A stretch of DNA of 64,000 bases. Origin: Atlantibacter subterraneus (GTDB taxonomy: Bacteria > Pseudomonadota > Gammaproteobacteria > Enterobacterales > Enterobacteriaceae). The stretch lies in assembly GCF_027853245.1 (NCBI RefSeq), contig NZ_JAPTZM010000003.1. One strand, 5' to 3'. Below, in pieces: positions 50,615-58,905 of this stretch; positions within the stretch are counted from its first letter, which is position 1, and every line of letters begins with the position of its first letter. The position numbers and the translations under genes are program-made. Below the pieces are notes generated by a model. The model saw nothing but the letters and a program-made list of their open reading frames with translations. It did not search any database and was not told the DNA's origin.

Positions 50615-50926
50615 ATGAAAAAAGTATTAGCGCTGGTTGTTGCTGCCACTATGGGCCTGTCTGCTGCGGCATTCGCTGCTGATACCACCGCAGCTCCGGC
50701 TACCGCCACTGCCGCGCCGGCGAAAGCGCACACCACCCAAACTACCCATAAGAAAAAACACGCGAAAGTAGAACAGAAAGCCCAGGCGGCGAAAAAGCAC
50801 CACAAAAAAGCCGCCGCGAAACCAGCTTCTGAACCGGCTGCACAGAAAGCCCAGGCGGCTAAAAAACACCACAAAAAAGCCACCCACAAAGCGGCGGCAA
50901 AACCGGCTGCTCAGCCAGCGGCATAA
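50615..50926 (+). CDS. asr: Acid-shock protein Asr
   Basis: A 103-residue basic periplasmic protein. The signal peptide 'MKKVLALVVAATMGLSAAAF' is nearly identical to E. coli Asr. The mature part is rich in Lys, His, Ala, Thr and Pro and contains two copies of 'QKAQAAKKHHKKA'. It is intrinsically disordered and thought to protect periplasmic proteins at low pH. The RstA box upstream supports acid-stress control. In E. coli asr is located elsewhere on the chromosome, so its position between ttdT and hemB is a rearrangement. Confidence 0.93.
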   Translation: MKKVLALVVAATMGLSAAAFAADTTAAPATATAAPAKAHTTQTTHKKKHAKVEQKAQAAKKHHKKAAAKPASEPAAQKAQAAKKHHKKATHKAAAKPAAQPAA

Positions 50927-50957
50927 TTAAATACCCGGTGAACCGGGTATGATGAAG

Positions 50958-50988
50958 AACCCTGATTCCCGCCGGAATCGGGGTTTTT
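50958..50988 (+). terminator. Terminator of asr
   Basis: A 12-base arm starting AACCCTGATTCC (50958-50969) pairs with GGAATCGGGGTT (50974-50985), one G-T wobble, with a four-base loop and a run of five T. A smaller ACCCGGT/ACCGGGT hairpin precedes it. Confidence 0.85.
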
Positions 50989-51025
50989 ATTTTTCTGGCG
51001 GCAGATGCGCGGTGGGGATGGCAGT

Positions 51026-51048
51026 AAAAAGGGAGCCGCAGCTCCCTT
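51026..51048 (-). terminator. Terminator of hemB
   Basis: On the minus strand GGGAGC and GCTCCC (plus-strand 51031-51036 and 51041-51046) form a stem with a four-base loop followed by five T residues (plus-strand A-run 51026-51030), nine bases after the hemB stop. Confidence 0.82.
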
Positions 51049-51056
51049 GTGAAGAG

Positions 51057-52034
51057 TTACAGGATCTTTTTCTCAGCCAGGTCGAGGGCGAAGTAGCTGA
51101 AGATCAGATCCGCGCCCGCGCGTTTAATCGCGCCCAGGCTTTCGATGATCACTTTTTCTTCGTCAATCGCGCCCGCCTGGGCGGCGAATTTGATCATCGC
51201 GTATTCGCCGCTCACCTGGTATGCGCCCAACGGCAGGGTGGTGCGCTCGCGGATATCGCGCAGCACGTCCAGATAGGCTCCAGCCGGTTTCACCATCAGC
51301 GCGTCCGCGCCTTCCGCTTCGTCAATCAGCGATTCACGGATCGCTTCGCGGCGGTTCAGCGGGTTCATCTGATAGGTTTTACGGTCGCCCTTCAGCGCGG
51401 TGCCCGCGGCTTCGCGGAACGGGCCGTAGAACGACGAGGCAAATTTAGTGGAGTAAGAAAAGATGGCGGTATCGGTGAAGCCCGCAGCGTCCAGCGCCTG
51501 GCGGATGGCTTTCACCTGTCCGTCCATCGCGGCGGAGGGGGCGATAAAATCTGCGCCCGCAGCGGCGGCGACCACCGCCTGTTTGCCGAGGTTCGCCAGG
51601 GTCGCGTCGTTATCCACGCCGTGATCGCACAGTACGCCGCAGTGGCCGTGGGAAGTGTACTCGCAGAAACAGGTGTCGGACATGACGATCATTTCCGGCA
51701 CCGCGTCTTTGCAGATGCGCGACATCCTCGCCACCAGGCCATTTTCATTCCAGGCATCGCTGCCGGTAGCGTCGGTGTGGTGGGAAATACCAAACGTCAT
51801 CACCGAGCGGATCCCGGCTCTGGCAAAGCGCTCGATCTCGCGGGCCAGGTATTTTTCCGGAATGCGCATTACGCCCGGCATGGCAGTAATGGCTTTGTAA
51901 TCATCGATCTCTTCTTCAACAAAGATGGGCAACACCAGATCGTTTAAGGTCAGGGTTGTCTCTTCGAACATAGCGCGCAGCGCGGGCGATTGACGCAGAC
52001 GGCGCGGGCGAGAAATCAGGGAGAAATCAGACAT
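51057..52034 (-). CDS. hemB: Delta-aminolevulinic acid dehydratase (porphobilinogen synthase)
   Basis: A 325-residue enzyme joining two aminolevulinate molecules to porphobilinogen in haem synthesis. The zinc-binding cysteine cluster 'SDTCFCEYTSHGHCGVLCDH' and the two active-site lysines in 'FSYSTKFASSFYGPF' and 'ALMVKPAGAYLD' are present, with the E. coli length (324) and start 'MSDFSLISRPRR'. Single gene. Its promoter region overlaps the prlF operator region on the other side. Confidence 0.97.
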   Translation of the reverse strand: MSDFSLISRPRRLRQSPALRAMFEETTLTLNDLVLPIFVEEEIDDYKAITAMPGVMRIPEKYLAREIERFARAGIRSVMTFGISHHTDATGSDAWNENGLVARMSRICKDAVPEMIVMSDTCFCEYTSHGHCGVLCDHGVDNDATLANLGKQAVVAAAAGADFIAPSAAMDGQVKAIRQALDAAGFTDTAIFSYSTKFASSFYGPFREAAGTALKGDRKTYQMNPLNRREAIRESLIDEAEGADALMVKPAGAYLDVLRDIRERTTLPLGAYQVSGEYAMIKFAAQAGAIDEEKVIIESLGAIKRAGADLIFSYFALDLAEKKIL

Positions 52035-52120
52035 GGTAGCTATCTTATGTGAGTCAAAGAGGCCGCCATTTTACCCGAAGTGACGAAATTTTGTTTCACG
52101 AATCTCGGCGTAATGGGAGC

Positions 52121-52151
52121 AATGCAATTGCATTGGCAATGCGTTTGCATT
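52121..52151. promoter_or_regulatory. Two tandem palindromes, probable PrlF operator
   Basis: AATGCAATTGCATT (52121-52134) is a perfect 14-bp palindrome, and AATGCGTTTGCATT (52138-52151) repeats its arms AATGC/GCATT with an imperfect centre, 17 bp downstream start to start. A plausible promoter, TTGCAT (52128-52133) with 17-base spacing to TACATT (52151-52156), is embedded in them. The arrangement fits autorepression by the PrlF-YhaV complex; it also lies within about 90-120 bp of the divergent hemB start. Confidence 0.72.
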
Positions 52152-52187
52152 ACATTAGGTCTGTACACCGTTAAACGGGAGGGATAA

Positions 52188-52532
52188 ATGAATAACGTAG
52201 TCATGGCAGGCGTAACGCTGCGAGCTTCCTCGAAATTAACTGCCCGTAGCCAGACAACCATTCCGGCTTCTGTTAGAGATGCTATGAATTTAAAACCTGG
52301 CGAAGAGATTGAATATGCCGTCCTGGCTGACGGGCAGGTGCTGATGACGCGAAAGCAAACGGATGCCGAAGACGATCCGGTTATGGAAGGTTTTCTGAGC
52401 TTCCTTGCTAACGATATTCAGCACAATCCGTCGCAGATCCACGCGCTGGATACAGCATTCTGGGATGACGTAGAGGCATTAACAGAAGGTGTGGATGTCG
52501 ATCTCGATGCGCCGCTTGCTGATGAGAAATGA
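52188..52532 (+). CDS. prlF: Type II antitoxin PrlF
   Basis: A 114-residue antitoxin with an AbrB/SpoVT swapped-hairpin DNA-binding domain ('KLTARSQTTIPASVRDAMNL', 'KPGEEIEYAVLADGQVLMTR') and an acidic C-terminal part ('FLSFLANDIQHNPSQI', 'TEGVDVDLDAPL'), as in E. coli PrlF (SohA). It neutralises YhaV and represses the operon. The start has GGGAGGG upstream. The gene overlaps yhaV by four bases. Confidence 0.93.
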   Translation: MNNVVMAGVTLRASSKLTARSQTTIPASVRDAMNLKPGEEIEYAVLADGQVLMTRKQTDAEDDPVMEGFLSFLANDIQHNPSQIHALDTAFWDDVEALTEGVDVDLDAPLADEK

Positions 52533-52930
52533 TAATGAATGGAATGCGGGCAGTGGGCCCATGGAAAGTGTATCAACACCCCTGTTTTGTTGCCCAGGTT
52601 AAGGCGCTTCGGGACGAGGTAGCCGCGCTCAAACATCACTATCCTGACGACTACCGAAACAAAGCGGCAACCAGGCTGCTAGCGGCTATCAACAAAGCCC
52701 GCAAAGATATCTCTGCTGACCCAACCCAGGCAAAATTTCGCCTGGGTGACACGTTGGGCGCGGGTTACAGGCACTGGTTTCGGGCAAAGTTTCTCGGCCA
52801 GTATCGCTTATTTTTTCGCTATAGCCTGAGAGAACGCATCATTATTCTCGCATGGGTCAATGATTCGCAAACGAAGCGCGCATATGGCAATAAACAAGTC
52901 AGCCTGAGTCTGTGCGAACCCCAACCCTGA
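52529..52930 (+). CDS. yhaV: Type II toxin YhaV (RelE-superfamily ribonuclease)
   Basis: A 133-residue toxin. 'YQHPCFVAQVKALRDEVAAL', 'YRNKAATRLLAAINKARKDI', 'FRLGDTLGAGYRHWFRAKFL' and 'QYRLFFRYSLRERIIILAWV' follow E. coli YhaV closely. YhaV cleaves mRNA at ribosomes. The protein is about 20 residues shorter than the E. coli one: after 'RAYGNK' the tail is unrelated ('QVSLSLCEPQP'), and the block 'MLKRGHPPADW' is missing. Neither other frame restores it, so this is a divergent or truncated C-terminus of unknown effect. Two more in-frame ATGs (52535, 52544) are possible starts. Confidence 0.88.
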   Translation: MIMNGMRAVGPWKVYQHPCFVAQVKALRDEVAALKHHYPDDYRNKAATRLLAAINKARKDISADPTQAKFRLGDTLGAGYRHWFRAKFLGQYRLFFRYSLRERIIILAWVNDSQTKRAYGNKQVSLSLCEPQP

Positions 52931-52938
52931 AATATACC

Positions 52939-52970
52939 AAACCCGGCATAACGCCGGGTTTGTTGTTTTC
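52939..52970. terminator. Bidirectional terminator between yhaV and ampH
   Basis: AAACCCGGC (52939-52947) and GCCGGGTTT (52953-52961) make a 9-bp stem with a five-base loop, followed by TGTTGTTTTC. Serves yhaV and, on the other strand, possibly ampH. Confidence 0.82.
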
Positions 52971-52981
52971 AGACGCCAGGT

Positions 52982-54163
52982 TTACTCATCGCTTACCGGA
53001 ACCTGCGCAGACGCGGTAACGACCACCGGCTTATTGCCGGTCAGTTCGGTGACCAGGTTATTTACCCCATCGCTCATATTCACAAAGCGAGTGAGCGGTG
53101 AACGGGTCACCACCACGAAAACGCCAATGTTGCTTTGCGGCACCATCGCCATATAGGTGATGAACCCGCCGCCGCCGCCGGTTTTCTGAATGATCCCCGG
53201 ACGGCCATTCTTCGGCTGCATATATACCCAGCCCAGGCCCAGCGCGTCGGCGCGGCCCGGTACGTCCATGCCGATCACTTTGGTGAACTGGCTGCGCTGG
53301 TAGATCAGCGTCTGCATCCGGTCCGCCTGGCTGGTACGGGTATGGAAATCGGACGCCAGGAACTGCTGCATCCAGCGCATCATATCGTCAGGCGTAGAGT
53401 AGATCCCGCCGCTGCCAATGGCCGCCAGAGTGTTGTTGCACGGGCTGGCGCCTTTTTCCGCCACCATTAAGCGACGGCACTGATCGGGGGATGGCGTAAA
53501 GGTGGTGTCCTTCATGCCGAGCGGACGGGCAATGTACTCGTCAAACAGCTGCGGATACGGCTTGCCCGCCGCGCGGGACAGGGCGTCCGCCAGCAGATCG
53601 AAAGCGATATTGGAGTAAGCGACAACGGTGCCGGGCGCGGCTTTTAAATTCGCGGTAGCAAGCCAGTTCCAGCGCTGCTCACGGGTCGGCCAGACAAACA
53701 CCGGGCGATGCGCCGCGCCGCCCGGCTGTTCCCGGGGTAGGGCGCTGGTATGGGTCGCCAGGTTCACCAGAGTAATGGGTTTGCCCTGATAGGTCGGTAC
53801 CCGCGCGCCGGGAGGGGCAAATTTACTTAGCGGATCGTCGAGTTTCACCGTTCCCTGATCGAGCAGTTTCACCAGCATTTCGCTGGTCATCAGCTTGGTG
53901 AGCGAGGCCACGCGCACCACGGAATCAAGCTGCGGGCGTACATTATTGCCCGGGCGGGTTTCGCCGAAGCTGCGGAACACCCGCTGGTTGCCGTCAATCA
54001 CCACCAACGCCATGCCCGTCGCACCGCTGCCATAAAAAATATGCTCAGCGTAACGGTCAGTGATTTCGGAAGCGAAGACCGGATCGGGGGAGGTTTGCGC
54101 CTGGCTCGCGGCAGGCAGCAGCACGGCACTCAGTGCGGCGAAAGTAAGCAGACAACGTTTCAA
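52982..54163 (-). CDS. ampH: D-alanyl-D-alanine carboxypeptidase/endopeptidase AmpH
   Basis: A 393-residue class C beta-lactamase-like penicillin-binding protein with a signal peptide (about 1-22). The active site has the SxxK motif 'ASLTK' (Ser87-Lys90), 'YSNIAFDLLADAL' (YxN) and 'IQKTGGGGGFITYMAM' (KTG). E. coli AmpH is a peptidoglycan DD-carboxypeptidase and endopeptidase with weak beta-lactamase activity and a role in cell shape and recycling. About eight residues longer than in E. coli at the C-terminus. Divergent from sbmA. Confidence 0.95.
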   Translation of the reverse strand: MKRCLLTFAALSAVLLPAASQAQTSPDPVFASEITDRYAEHIFYGSGATGMALVVIDGNQRVFRSFGETRPGNNVRPQLDSVVRVASLTKLMTSEMLVKLLDQGTVKLDDPLSKFAPPGARVPTYQGKPITLVNLATHTSALPREQPGGAAHRPVFVWPTREQRWNWLATANLKAAPGTVVAYSNIAFDLLADALSRAAGKPYPQLFDEYIARPLGMKDTTFTPSPDQCRRLMVAEKGASPCNNTLAAIGSGGIYSTPDDMMRWMQQFLASDFHTRTSQADRMQTLIYQRSQFTKVIGMDVPGRADALGLGWVYMQPKNGRPGIIQKTGGGGGFITYMAMVPQSNIGVFVVVTRSPLTRFVNMSDGVNNLVTELTGNKPVVVTASAQVPVSDE

Positions 54164-54534
54164 CGAAGCAATCCATTCAGTCAGTGGCGGAAAAAGCTAT
54201 TTATACTACGGTTGCCGCTCCGGCAATGGGCGGATTAACGAAGTGTAGCGAGAAAAAACGTAACCACGGGTTACAGTGGCCCATTTTTTGCCGCGGCTCA
54301 CAGTGCAAGCTGTTAAAAAGCCGGGAGTACGCTACGTTTTTAACGTCGCCCCCTCAACACCGCGTCAACGGAACAGTTTGTTACTGAATGCAGCCGGAAC
54401 TAACCAGGCCGCGCTGTGTCTGATTGTCGCTGCCCCTGAGGCAAATTTTGGGTTGTGATTCAACCCTGAACTGGATGTAAAAAACGTTACGCGCAGCAAT
54501 CGCGATAACAACAAGAATGAGCAGGAGTGAAGTG
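54164..54534. other. Divergent region between ampH and sbmA
   Basis: 371 bp without a gene, with promoters for both neighbours. A sigma-E-type promoter toward sbmA lies at 54396-54423. Several short open frames (54041-54458) overlap the promoters and show no family resemblance. Confidence 0.6.
54396..54423 (+). promoter_or_regulatory. Sigma-E (RpoE) promoter upstream of sbmA
   Basis: GGAACT (54396-54401) and TCTGA (54419-54423), spaced by 17 bases, match the envelope-stress consensus. sbmA is a known RpoE target in E. coli. The element is about 110 bp before the sbmA start, leaving a long 5' leader. Confidence 0.75.
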
Positions 54535-55749
54535 ATGTTTAAATCGTTCTTTCCCAGGCCGACCGCCTTTTTTTTGTCGGCGTTTATTTGGGCGATGATC
54601 GCCGTGATTTTCTGGCAGGCCGGCGGCGCAGAGTGGGCCGCAAGGCTGGTAGGCGCAAGTAAAGAGGTGCCGATTAGCGCCGCGCGCTTCTGGTCGCTTA
54701 GCTATCTCACTTTTTACGTCTATTACGCTCTTTGCGTGGGCCTGTTTGCGCTGTTCTGGTTTATTCGCAGCCCGCATCGCTGGCAGTACTGGTCGATTCT
54801 CGGCTCCGCGCTGATTATTTTCGTCACCTGGTTTCTGGTGGAAGTGGGCGTGGCGGTTAACGCCTGGTACGCGCCGTTCTACGATTTGATTCAGACCGCA
54901 CTCAGCTCGCCGCATAAAGTTTCTATCAATCAGTTTTACCGCGAAGTGGGCGTATTTTTGGGTATCGCGCTGATAGCGGTGGTGGTGAGCGTGCTGAACA
55001 ACTTTTTCATCAGCCACTATGTGTTCCGCTGGCGTACCGCGATGAACGAATACTATATGACGCACTGGCAGCGCCTGCGCCATATTGAAGGTGCCGCCCA
55101 GCGTGTGCAGGAAGATACCATGCGTTTTGCGTCCACGCTGGAAAGCATGGGCGTCAGCTTTATTAACGCCATCATGACGCTGATCGCCTTTCTGCCGGTG
55201 CTGGTGGCGCTCTCCCCGCACGTGAAAGAGTTGCCGATTATCGGTTATGTGCCTTATGGCCTGGTGATCGCCGCGATTATCTGGTCGCTGATGGGCACCG
55301 GTTTGCTGGCGGTGGTGGGGATCAAACTGCCAGGGCTGGAATTTAAAAATCAGCGTGTGGAAGCCGCCTACCGTAAGGAGCTGGTTTACGGCGAAGATGA
55401 CGCCAATCGTGCCACTCCACCGACGGTGCGTGAACTGTTCGGCGCGGTGCGTCGCAACTACTTCCGCCTCTACTTCCACTACATGTATTTCAACATCGCG
55501 CGCATTTTGTATTTGCAGGTGGATAACGTATTCGGCTTGTTCCTGCTGTTTCCGTCGATTGTGGCGGGTACTATTACCCTCGGCCTGATGACCCAAATCA
55601 CCAACGTGTTCGGTCAGGTGCGCGGAGCGTTCCAGTATCTGATTAGCTCCTGGACCACGCTGGTGGAACTGATGTCGATCTATAAGCGTCTGCGCAGTTT
55701 CGAGCGCGAGCTGGATACGCCACAGCAGGAGATGGCCGAAGCGAATTAA
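54535..55749 (+). CDS. sbmA: Peptide antibiotic transporter SbmA
   Basis: A 404-residue inner-membrane protein that imports microcins B17 and J25, bleomycin and proline-rich peptides by proton coupling. 'GTALIIF'-type and later segments give about eight helices; conserved blocks are 'VAVNAWYAPFYDLIQTALSS', 'HYVFRWRTAMNEYYMTHWQR', 'EGAAQRVQEDTMRFASTLES' and 'NQRVEAAYRKELVYGEDDAN'. The ATG at 54535 gives the family start 'MFKSFFPRP'. Operon with yaiW. Confidence 0.95.
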   Translation: MFKSFFPRPTAFFLSAFIWAMIAVIFWQAGGAEWAARLVGASKEVPISAARFWSLSYLTFYVYYALCVGLFALFWFIRSPHRWQYWSILGSALIIFVTWFLVEVGVAVNAWYAPFYDLIQTALSSPHKVSINQFYREVGVFLGIALIAVVVSVLNNFFISHYVFRWRTAMNEYYMTHWQRLRHIEGAAQRVQEDTMRFASTLESMGVSFINAIMTLIAFLPVLVALSPHVKELPIIGYVPYGLVIAAIIWSLMGTGLLAVVGIKLPGLEFKNQRVEAAYRKELVYGEDDANRATPPTVRELFGAVRRNYFRLYFHYMYFNIARILYLQVDNVFGLFLLFPSIVAGTITLGLMTQITNVFGQVRGAFQYLISSWTTLVELMSIYKRLRSFERELDTPQQEMAEAN

Positions 55750-55767
55750 CCCACACACGGAGCGCGA

Positions 55768-56853
55768 ATGCGACTGCAAAACGGAAAACGCGTCAGCCTG
55801 CTGGCACTGCTGGTGCTGGCGGGATGCGCCAGCAAACCCACGCCGGAGAAACCCTCCGGCCCCACGGTAGACGTGGCGCAAACGGTGAAGCGTAAAATGC
55901 CCGCCAGCGTGAAAGATCGCGACGGCTGGGCGAAGGACATCGCCACGGCATTCGACAGCCAGAAAATCGCCCCGACGGAAGAGAACGTCTGTTCGGTGCT
56001 GGCGGTGGCCGAGCAGGAGGCCAACTACCAGGCCGATCCGGTCGTGCCGGGGTTAAGTAAAATCGCCTGGAAAGAGATTGAGCGGCGCGCCGACCGGGTT
56101 CACGTGCCGATGTTTTTGGTACGCACCGCGCTGATGATCACATCGCCCAACGGCAAGAGCTACAGCGAACGACTGGACAAGGTAACCACCGAAAAACAGC
56201 TTAGCGCCATTTTCGACGACTTTATCGGCATGGTTCCCATGGGCCAGACGCTGTTCGGCAATTTAAACCCGGTGCATACCGGCGGCCCAATGCAGGTCAG
56301 CATTGCGTTTGCCGAGGCCCATACCCGCGGCTACCCGTGGAAAATGGACGGCACGGTGCGCCAGGAAGTGTTCAGCCGCCGTGGCGGATTGTGGTTCGGG
56401 ATTTACCATCTGCTGAACTACCCGGCGAATTACACCCAGCCGCTGTACCGCTACGCCGACTTTAACGCCGGGTGGTACGCCAGCCGCAACGCCGCGTTCC
56501 AGTACGCCGTCAGCAAGGCCAGCGGCGTGAAGCTGGCGCTGGACGGCGATCTGATCCGCTACGACAGCGACGAGCCCGGCAATACCGAGCTGGCGGTGCG
56601 TAAGCTGAAAACCGGGCTGAGCGACAGCGAGATCCATCGCGCCCTGAAAAAGGGCGACGCGTTAGATTTCGAAGAAACCGCGCTGTACAACAAAGTGTTT
56701 GAACTGGCGGAGAAGAAGACCGGTAAGCCGCTGGCGCGTGAAATGCTGCCGGGGATCCAGCTTGAGAGCCCGAAAATCACCCGCAATCTCACCACGGCGT
56801 GGTTTGCGAAGCGGGTTGACGATCGTCGGGCTCGCTGTATGAACAAATCGTAA
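55768..56853 (+). CDS. yaiW: Surface lipoprotein YaiW (DUF1615)
   Basis: A 361-residue outer-membrane lipoprotein: lipobox 'LVLAGC' with acylated Cys20. Conserved blocks are 'KMPASVKDRDGWAKDIATAF', 'ENVCSVLAVAEQEANYQADP', 'GGPMQVSIAFAEAH' and 'FNAGWYASRNAAFQYAVSKA'. In E. coli YaiW helps sensitivity to proline-rich peptide Bac7 together with SbmA and is exposed on the surface. It follows sbmA by 18 bp, supporting joint expression. Confidence 0.93.
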   Translation: MRLQNGKRVSLLALLVLAGCASKPTPEKPSGPTVDVAQTVKRKMPASVKDRDGWAKDIATAFDSQKIAPTEENVCSVLAVAEQEANYQADPVVPGLSKIAWKEIERRADRVHVPMFLVRTALMITSPNGKSYSERLDKVTTEKQLSAIFDDFIGMVPMGQTLFGNLNPVHTGGPMQVSIAFAEAHTRGYPWKMDGTVRQEVFSRRGGLWFGIYHLLNYPANYTQPLYRYADFNAGWYASRNAAFQYAVSKASGVKLALDGDLIRYDSDEPGNTELAVRKLKTGLSDSEIHRALKKGDALDFEETALYNKVFELAEKKTGKPLAREMLPGIQLESPKITRNLTTAWFAKRVDDRRARCMNKS

Positions 56854-56855
56854 GG

Positions 56856-57173
56856 TTAGTAGCGTCGTTGTTGAAAGCGTAGCCACAGGCTAATCGCCGC
56901 CGCGATCAGGCAGCCCACTAAAAAGGGCACCAGTCCAAAGATCGTGCCGACCAGCATTCCTATCTCGATGTGCGGTCGGCCGTTCTCCTTCACATCAAGT
57001 TGCATCAAGTGCTCAAACACACCGGGTGCATTCACCAACATGTTCAGAATCTGCGATCCGACCCAGAAGCAGAACAGGACAAAGACCGCGTACGCGATGT
57101 TGCCGAGCGTGGTCGACGGCTCGCGCTTTTTCCCTGCGATGATGGTGGACTTCGACAAAGTAAACTCTGCCAT
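56856..57173 (-). CDS. yaiY: Inner-membrane protein YaiY
   Basis: A 105-residue protein with two membrane helices ('NIAYAVFVLFCFWVGSQILN' and 'GTIFGLVPFLVGCLIAAAIS'), similar to E. coli YaiY (102 residues). The start 'MAEFTLSKS' at 57173 is chosen; upstream frame to 57224 lacks support. Function unknown. Convergent with yaiW, two bases apart. Confidence 0.88.
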   Translation of the reverse strand: MAEFTLSKSTIIAGKKREPSTTLGNIAYAVFVLFCFWVGSQILNMLVNAPGVFEHLMQLDVKENGRPHIEIGMLVGTIFGLVPFLVGCLIAAAISLWLRFQQRRY

Positions 57174-57457
57174 AATGACCTCCCGGAAACGCATAAAACC
57201 CAGGCATTTCGCCTGATGACTCACAGGCGAGTCTGACAGTTGATCGCAAATGTCAATATCGGATTTCTGGTAAATTCGTGTCCAGATTACTCCTGGATGT
57301 CAGAAGTATGTCTGTAGTCACATTTTTGTAACTTTTGTGAATGACGATTAACATCATGCTTTTGACGTATTTGTCACGGCGTGTAAAGGCGCGCGCCGTG
57401 CCGCAGACAGCCTGAAAGCGATATGCGATGATGCCGTTTTTATTCTCTGGAGCCACC

Positions 57458-57673
57458 ATGAATCTGCCCGCAAAAATTCGCCGCGACTGGCACTACTACG
57501 CCGTCGCTATCGGCCTGATTTTTATTATGAACGGCGTTGTCGGCCTGCTGGGTTTTGAAGCCAAAGGCTGGCAAACCTATGCGGTAGGGCTGGTGACCTG
57601 GGTGATTAGCTTCTGGCTGGCAGGGTTGGTGATCCGTCGGCGTCCGGAAGAATCGGACGCCGCACAAGAGTAA
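57458..57673 (+). CDS. yaiZ: Inner-membrane protein YaiZ
   Basis: A 71-residue protein with two hydrophobic helices, near-identical to E. coli YaiZ: 'MNLPAKIRRDWHYYAVAIGL', 'NGVVGLLGFEAKGWQTYAVG' and 'WVISFWLAGLVIRRR'. The ATG at 57458 is preceded by GGAG. Function unknown. Its 3' end meets ddlA tail to tail with three bases between. Confidence 0.9.
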   Translation: MNLPAKIRRDWHYYAVAIGLIFIMNGVVGLLGFEAKGWQTYAVGLVTWVISFWLAGLVIRRRPEESDAAQE

Positions 57674-57676
57674 CGA

Positions 57677-58777
57677 TTAGAGCGTGATAGTGCTCTTCAG
57701 AGCGCTATCCTGAGCATGGCGCTCCAGCGCCAGCTCAATCAGCCGGGTAATCAGTTGCTGATAGCTGATGCCGCTGGCCTGCCATAGCTTCGGGTACATG
57801 CTGATATTGGTAAAACCGGGCAGGGTGTTGATCTCATTGATAATCACCTGATTATCCGGCGTCAGGAATACATCTACCCGCGCCATGCCGCTGCACTCCA
57901 GGGTCTGGTACGCCTGTACCGCAATGGCGCGAATTTTGTCGTTGATCTCCGCCGGGATCGCCGCAGGCACTTCCACCCGTGCGGCGTTGCCGTCAATGTA
58001 TTTGGTGTCGTAAGAGTAGAATGCGCTGTTGACGACGATCTCACCGCAGGTACTGGCCTGCGGACGATCGTTGCCCAGCACGGCGCATTCGATCTCCCGG
58101 CCCACGATCCCGGTTTCCACCACCACTTTATGATCGAATTCAAACGCCAGATCGATCGCCGCGCGGTATTCCGCCTCGCTGGTGACTTTGCTGACGCCCA
58201 CTGACGAGCCCTGGTTTGCTGGCTTCACAAACATCGGTACGCCCAGCTTAGTTACAACATACTCATAGTCATACTGCGAGCGGTTGGCGCGAGTGAGGGT
58301 AACGAACGGCGCAACCGCCAGACCGGCGTCGCGCAACAGGCGCTTGGCAACGTCCTTATCCATGCTGACGGCGGAGCCCAGTACGCCGGAGCCGACAAAC
58401 GGCAGGTTCGCAACGCGCAGTAATCCCTGCAGGCAGCCATCTTCACCCAGGGTACCGTGAACGATGGGGAAAATCACATCCACCTGCGGCAGGGCTTCAT
58501 GGCTGTGGGTTTCGATAAGCTGCTGCGCGGTCTGGCCGGGAATCAGCGCCAGCGTTTTCTCTGAACGGTTAAGCGCAATATGGGCGGGATCGTGGGCGTT
58601 GATCAGGTATCCGCTGGCGTCATTGACGTGCCATTCGCCCTGTTTATCAATGCCCATCAGCACCACGTCAAACTTCTCTTTATCAATGGCGTCGACGATA
58701 TTTTTCGCTGACTGAAGTGATACCTCGTGTTCAGATGATTTGCCACCGAACACAATCCCTACCCGCAGTTTTGCCAT
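57677..58777 (-). CDS. ddlA: D-alanine--D-alanine ligase A
   Basis: A 366-residue ATP-grasp enzyme joining two D-alanines for peptidoglycan precursors. 'KLRVGIVFGGKSSEHEVSLQ' (N-terminal loop), 'PIVHGTLGEDGCLQGLLRV', 'PMFVKPANQGSSVGVSKVTS' and 'INEINTLPGFTNISMYPKLW' are standard. The start is at 58777; E. coli DdlA has 364 residues. Divergent from the extensin-like gene. Confidence 0.96.
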   Translation of the reverse strand: MAKLRVGIVFGGKSSEHEVSLQSAKNIVDAIDKEKFDVVLMGIDKQGEWHVNDASGYLINAHDPAHIALNRSEKTLALIPGQTAQQLIETHSHEALPQVDVIFPIVHGTLGEDGCLQGLLRVANLPFVGSGVLGSAVSMDKDVAKRLLRDAGLAVAPFVTLTRANRSQYDYEYVVTKLGVPMFVKPANQGSSVGVSKVTSEAEYRAAIDLAFEFDHKVVVETGIVGREIECAVLGNDRPQASTCGEIVVNSAFYSYDTKYIDGNAARVEVPAAIPAEINDKIRAIAVQAYQTLECSGMARVDVFLTPDNQVIINEINTLPGFTNISMYPKLWQASGISYQQLITRLIELALERHAQDSALKSTITL

Positions 58778-58905
58778 TTCTCTGTCCATCTCATAAAAAT
58801 CAAAGCACACAACATAGCACGCTCAATTCGGCTATTCATGCTCAATCGTAAGGGGATACAGGCGTCAGCCGCTATACTGGTAGTTCACAGGAACGGAGGG
58901 CGTGG

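Noticed and set aside
52860..52980. Frameshift restoring the E. coli YhaV C-terminus
   Set aside because: One alternative frame stops at once and the other reads an unrelated sequence, so a simple frameshift or sequencing error does not explain the short tail.
54487..55881. Minus-strand frame of 464 residues across sbmA
   Set aside because: His/Gln/Arg-rich composition typical of an antisense frame; sbmA itself is certain.
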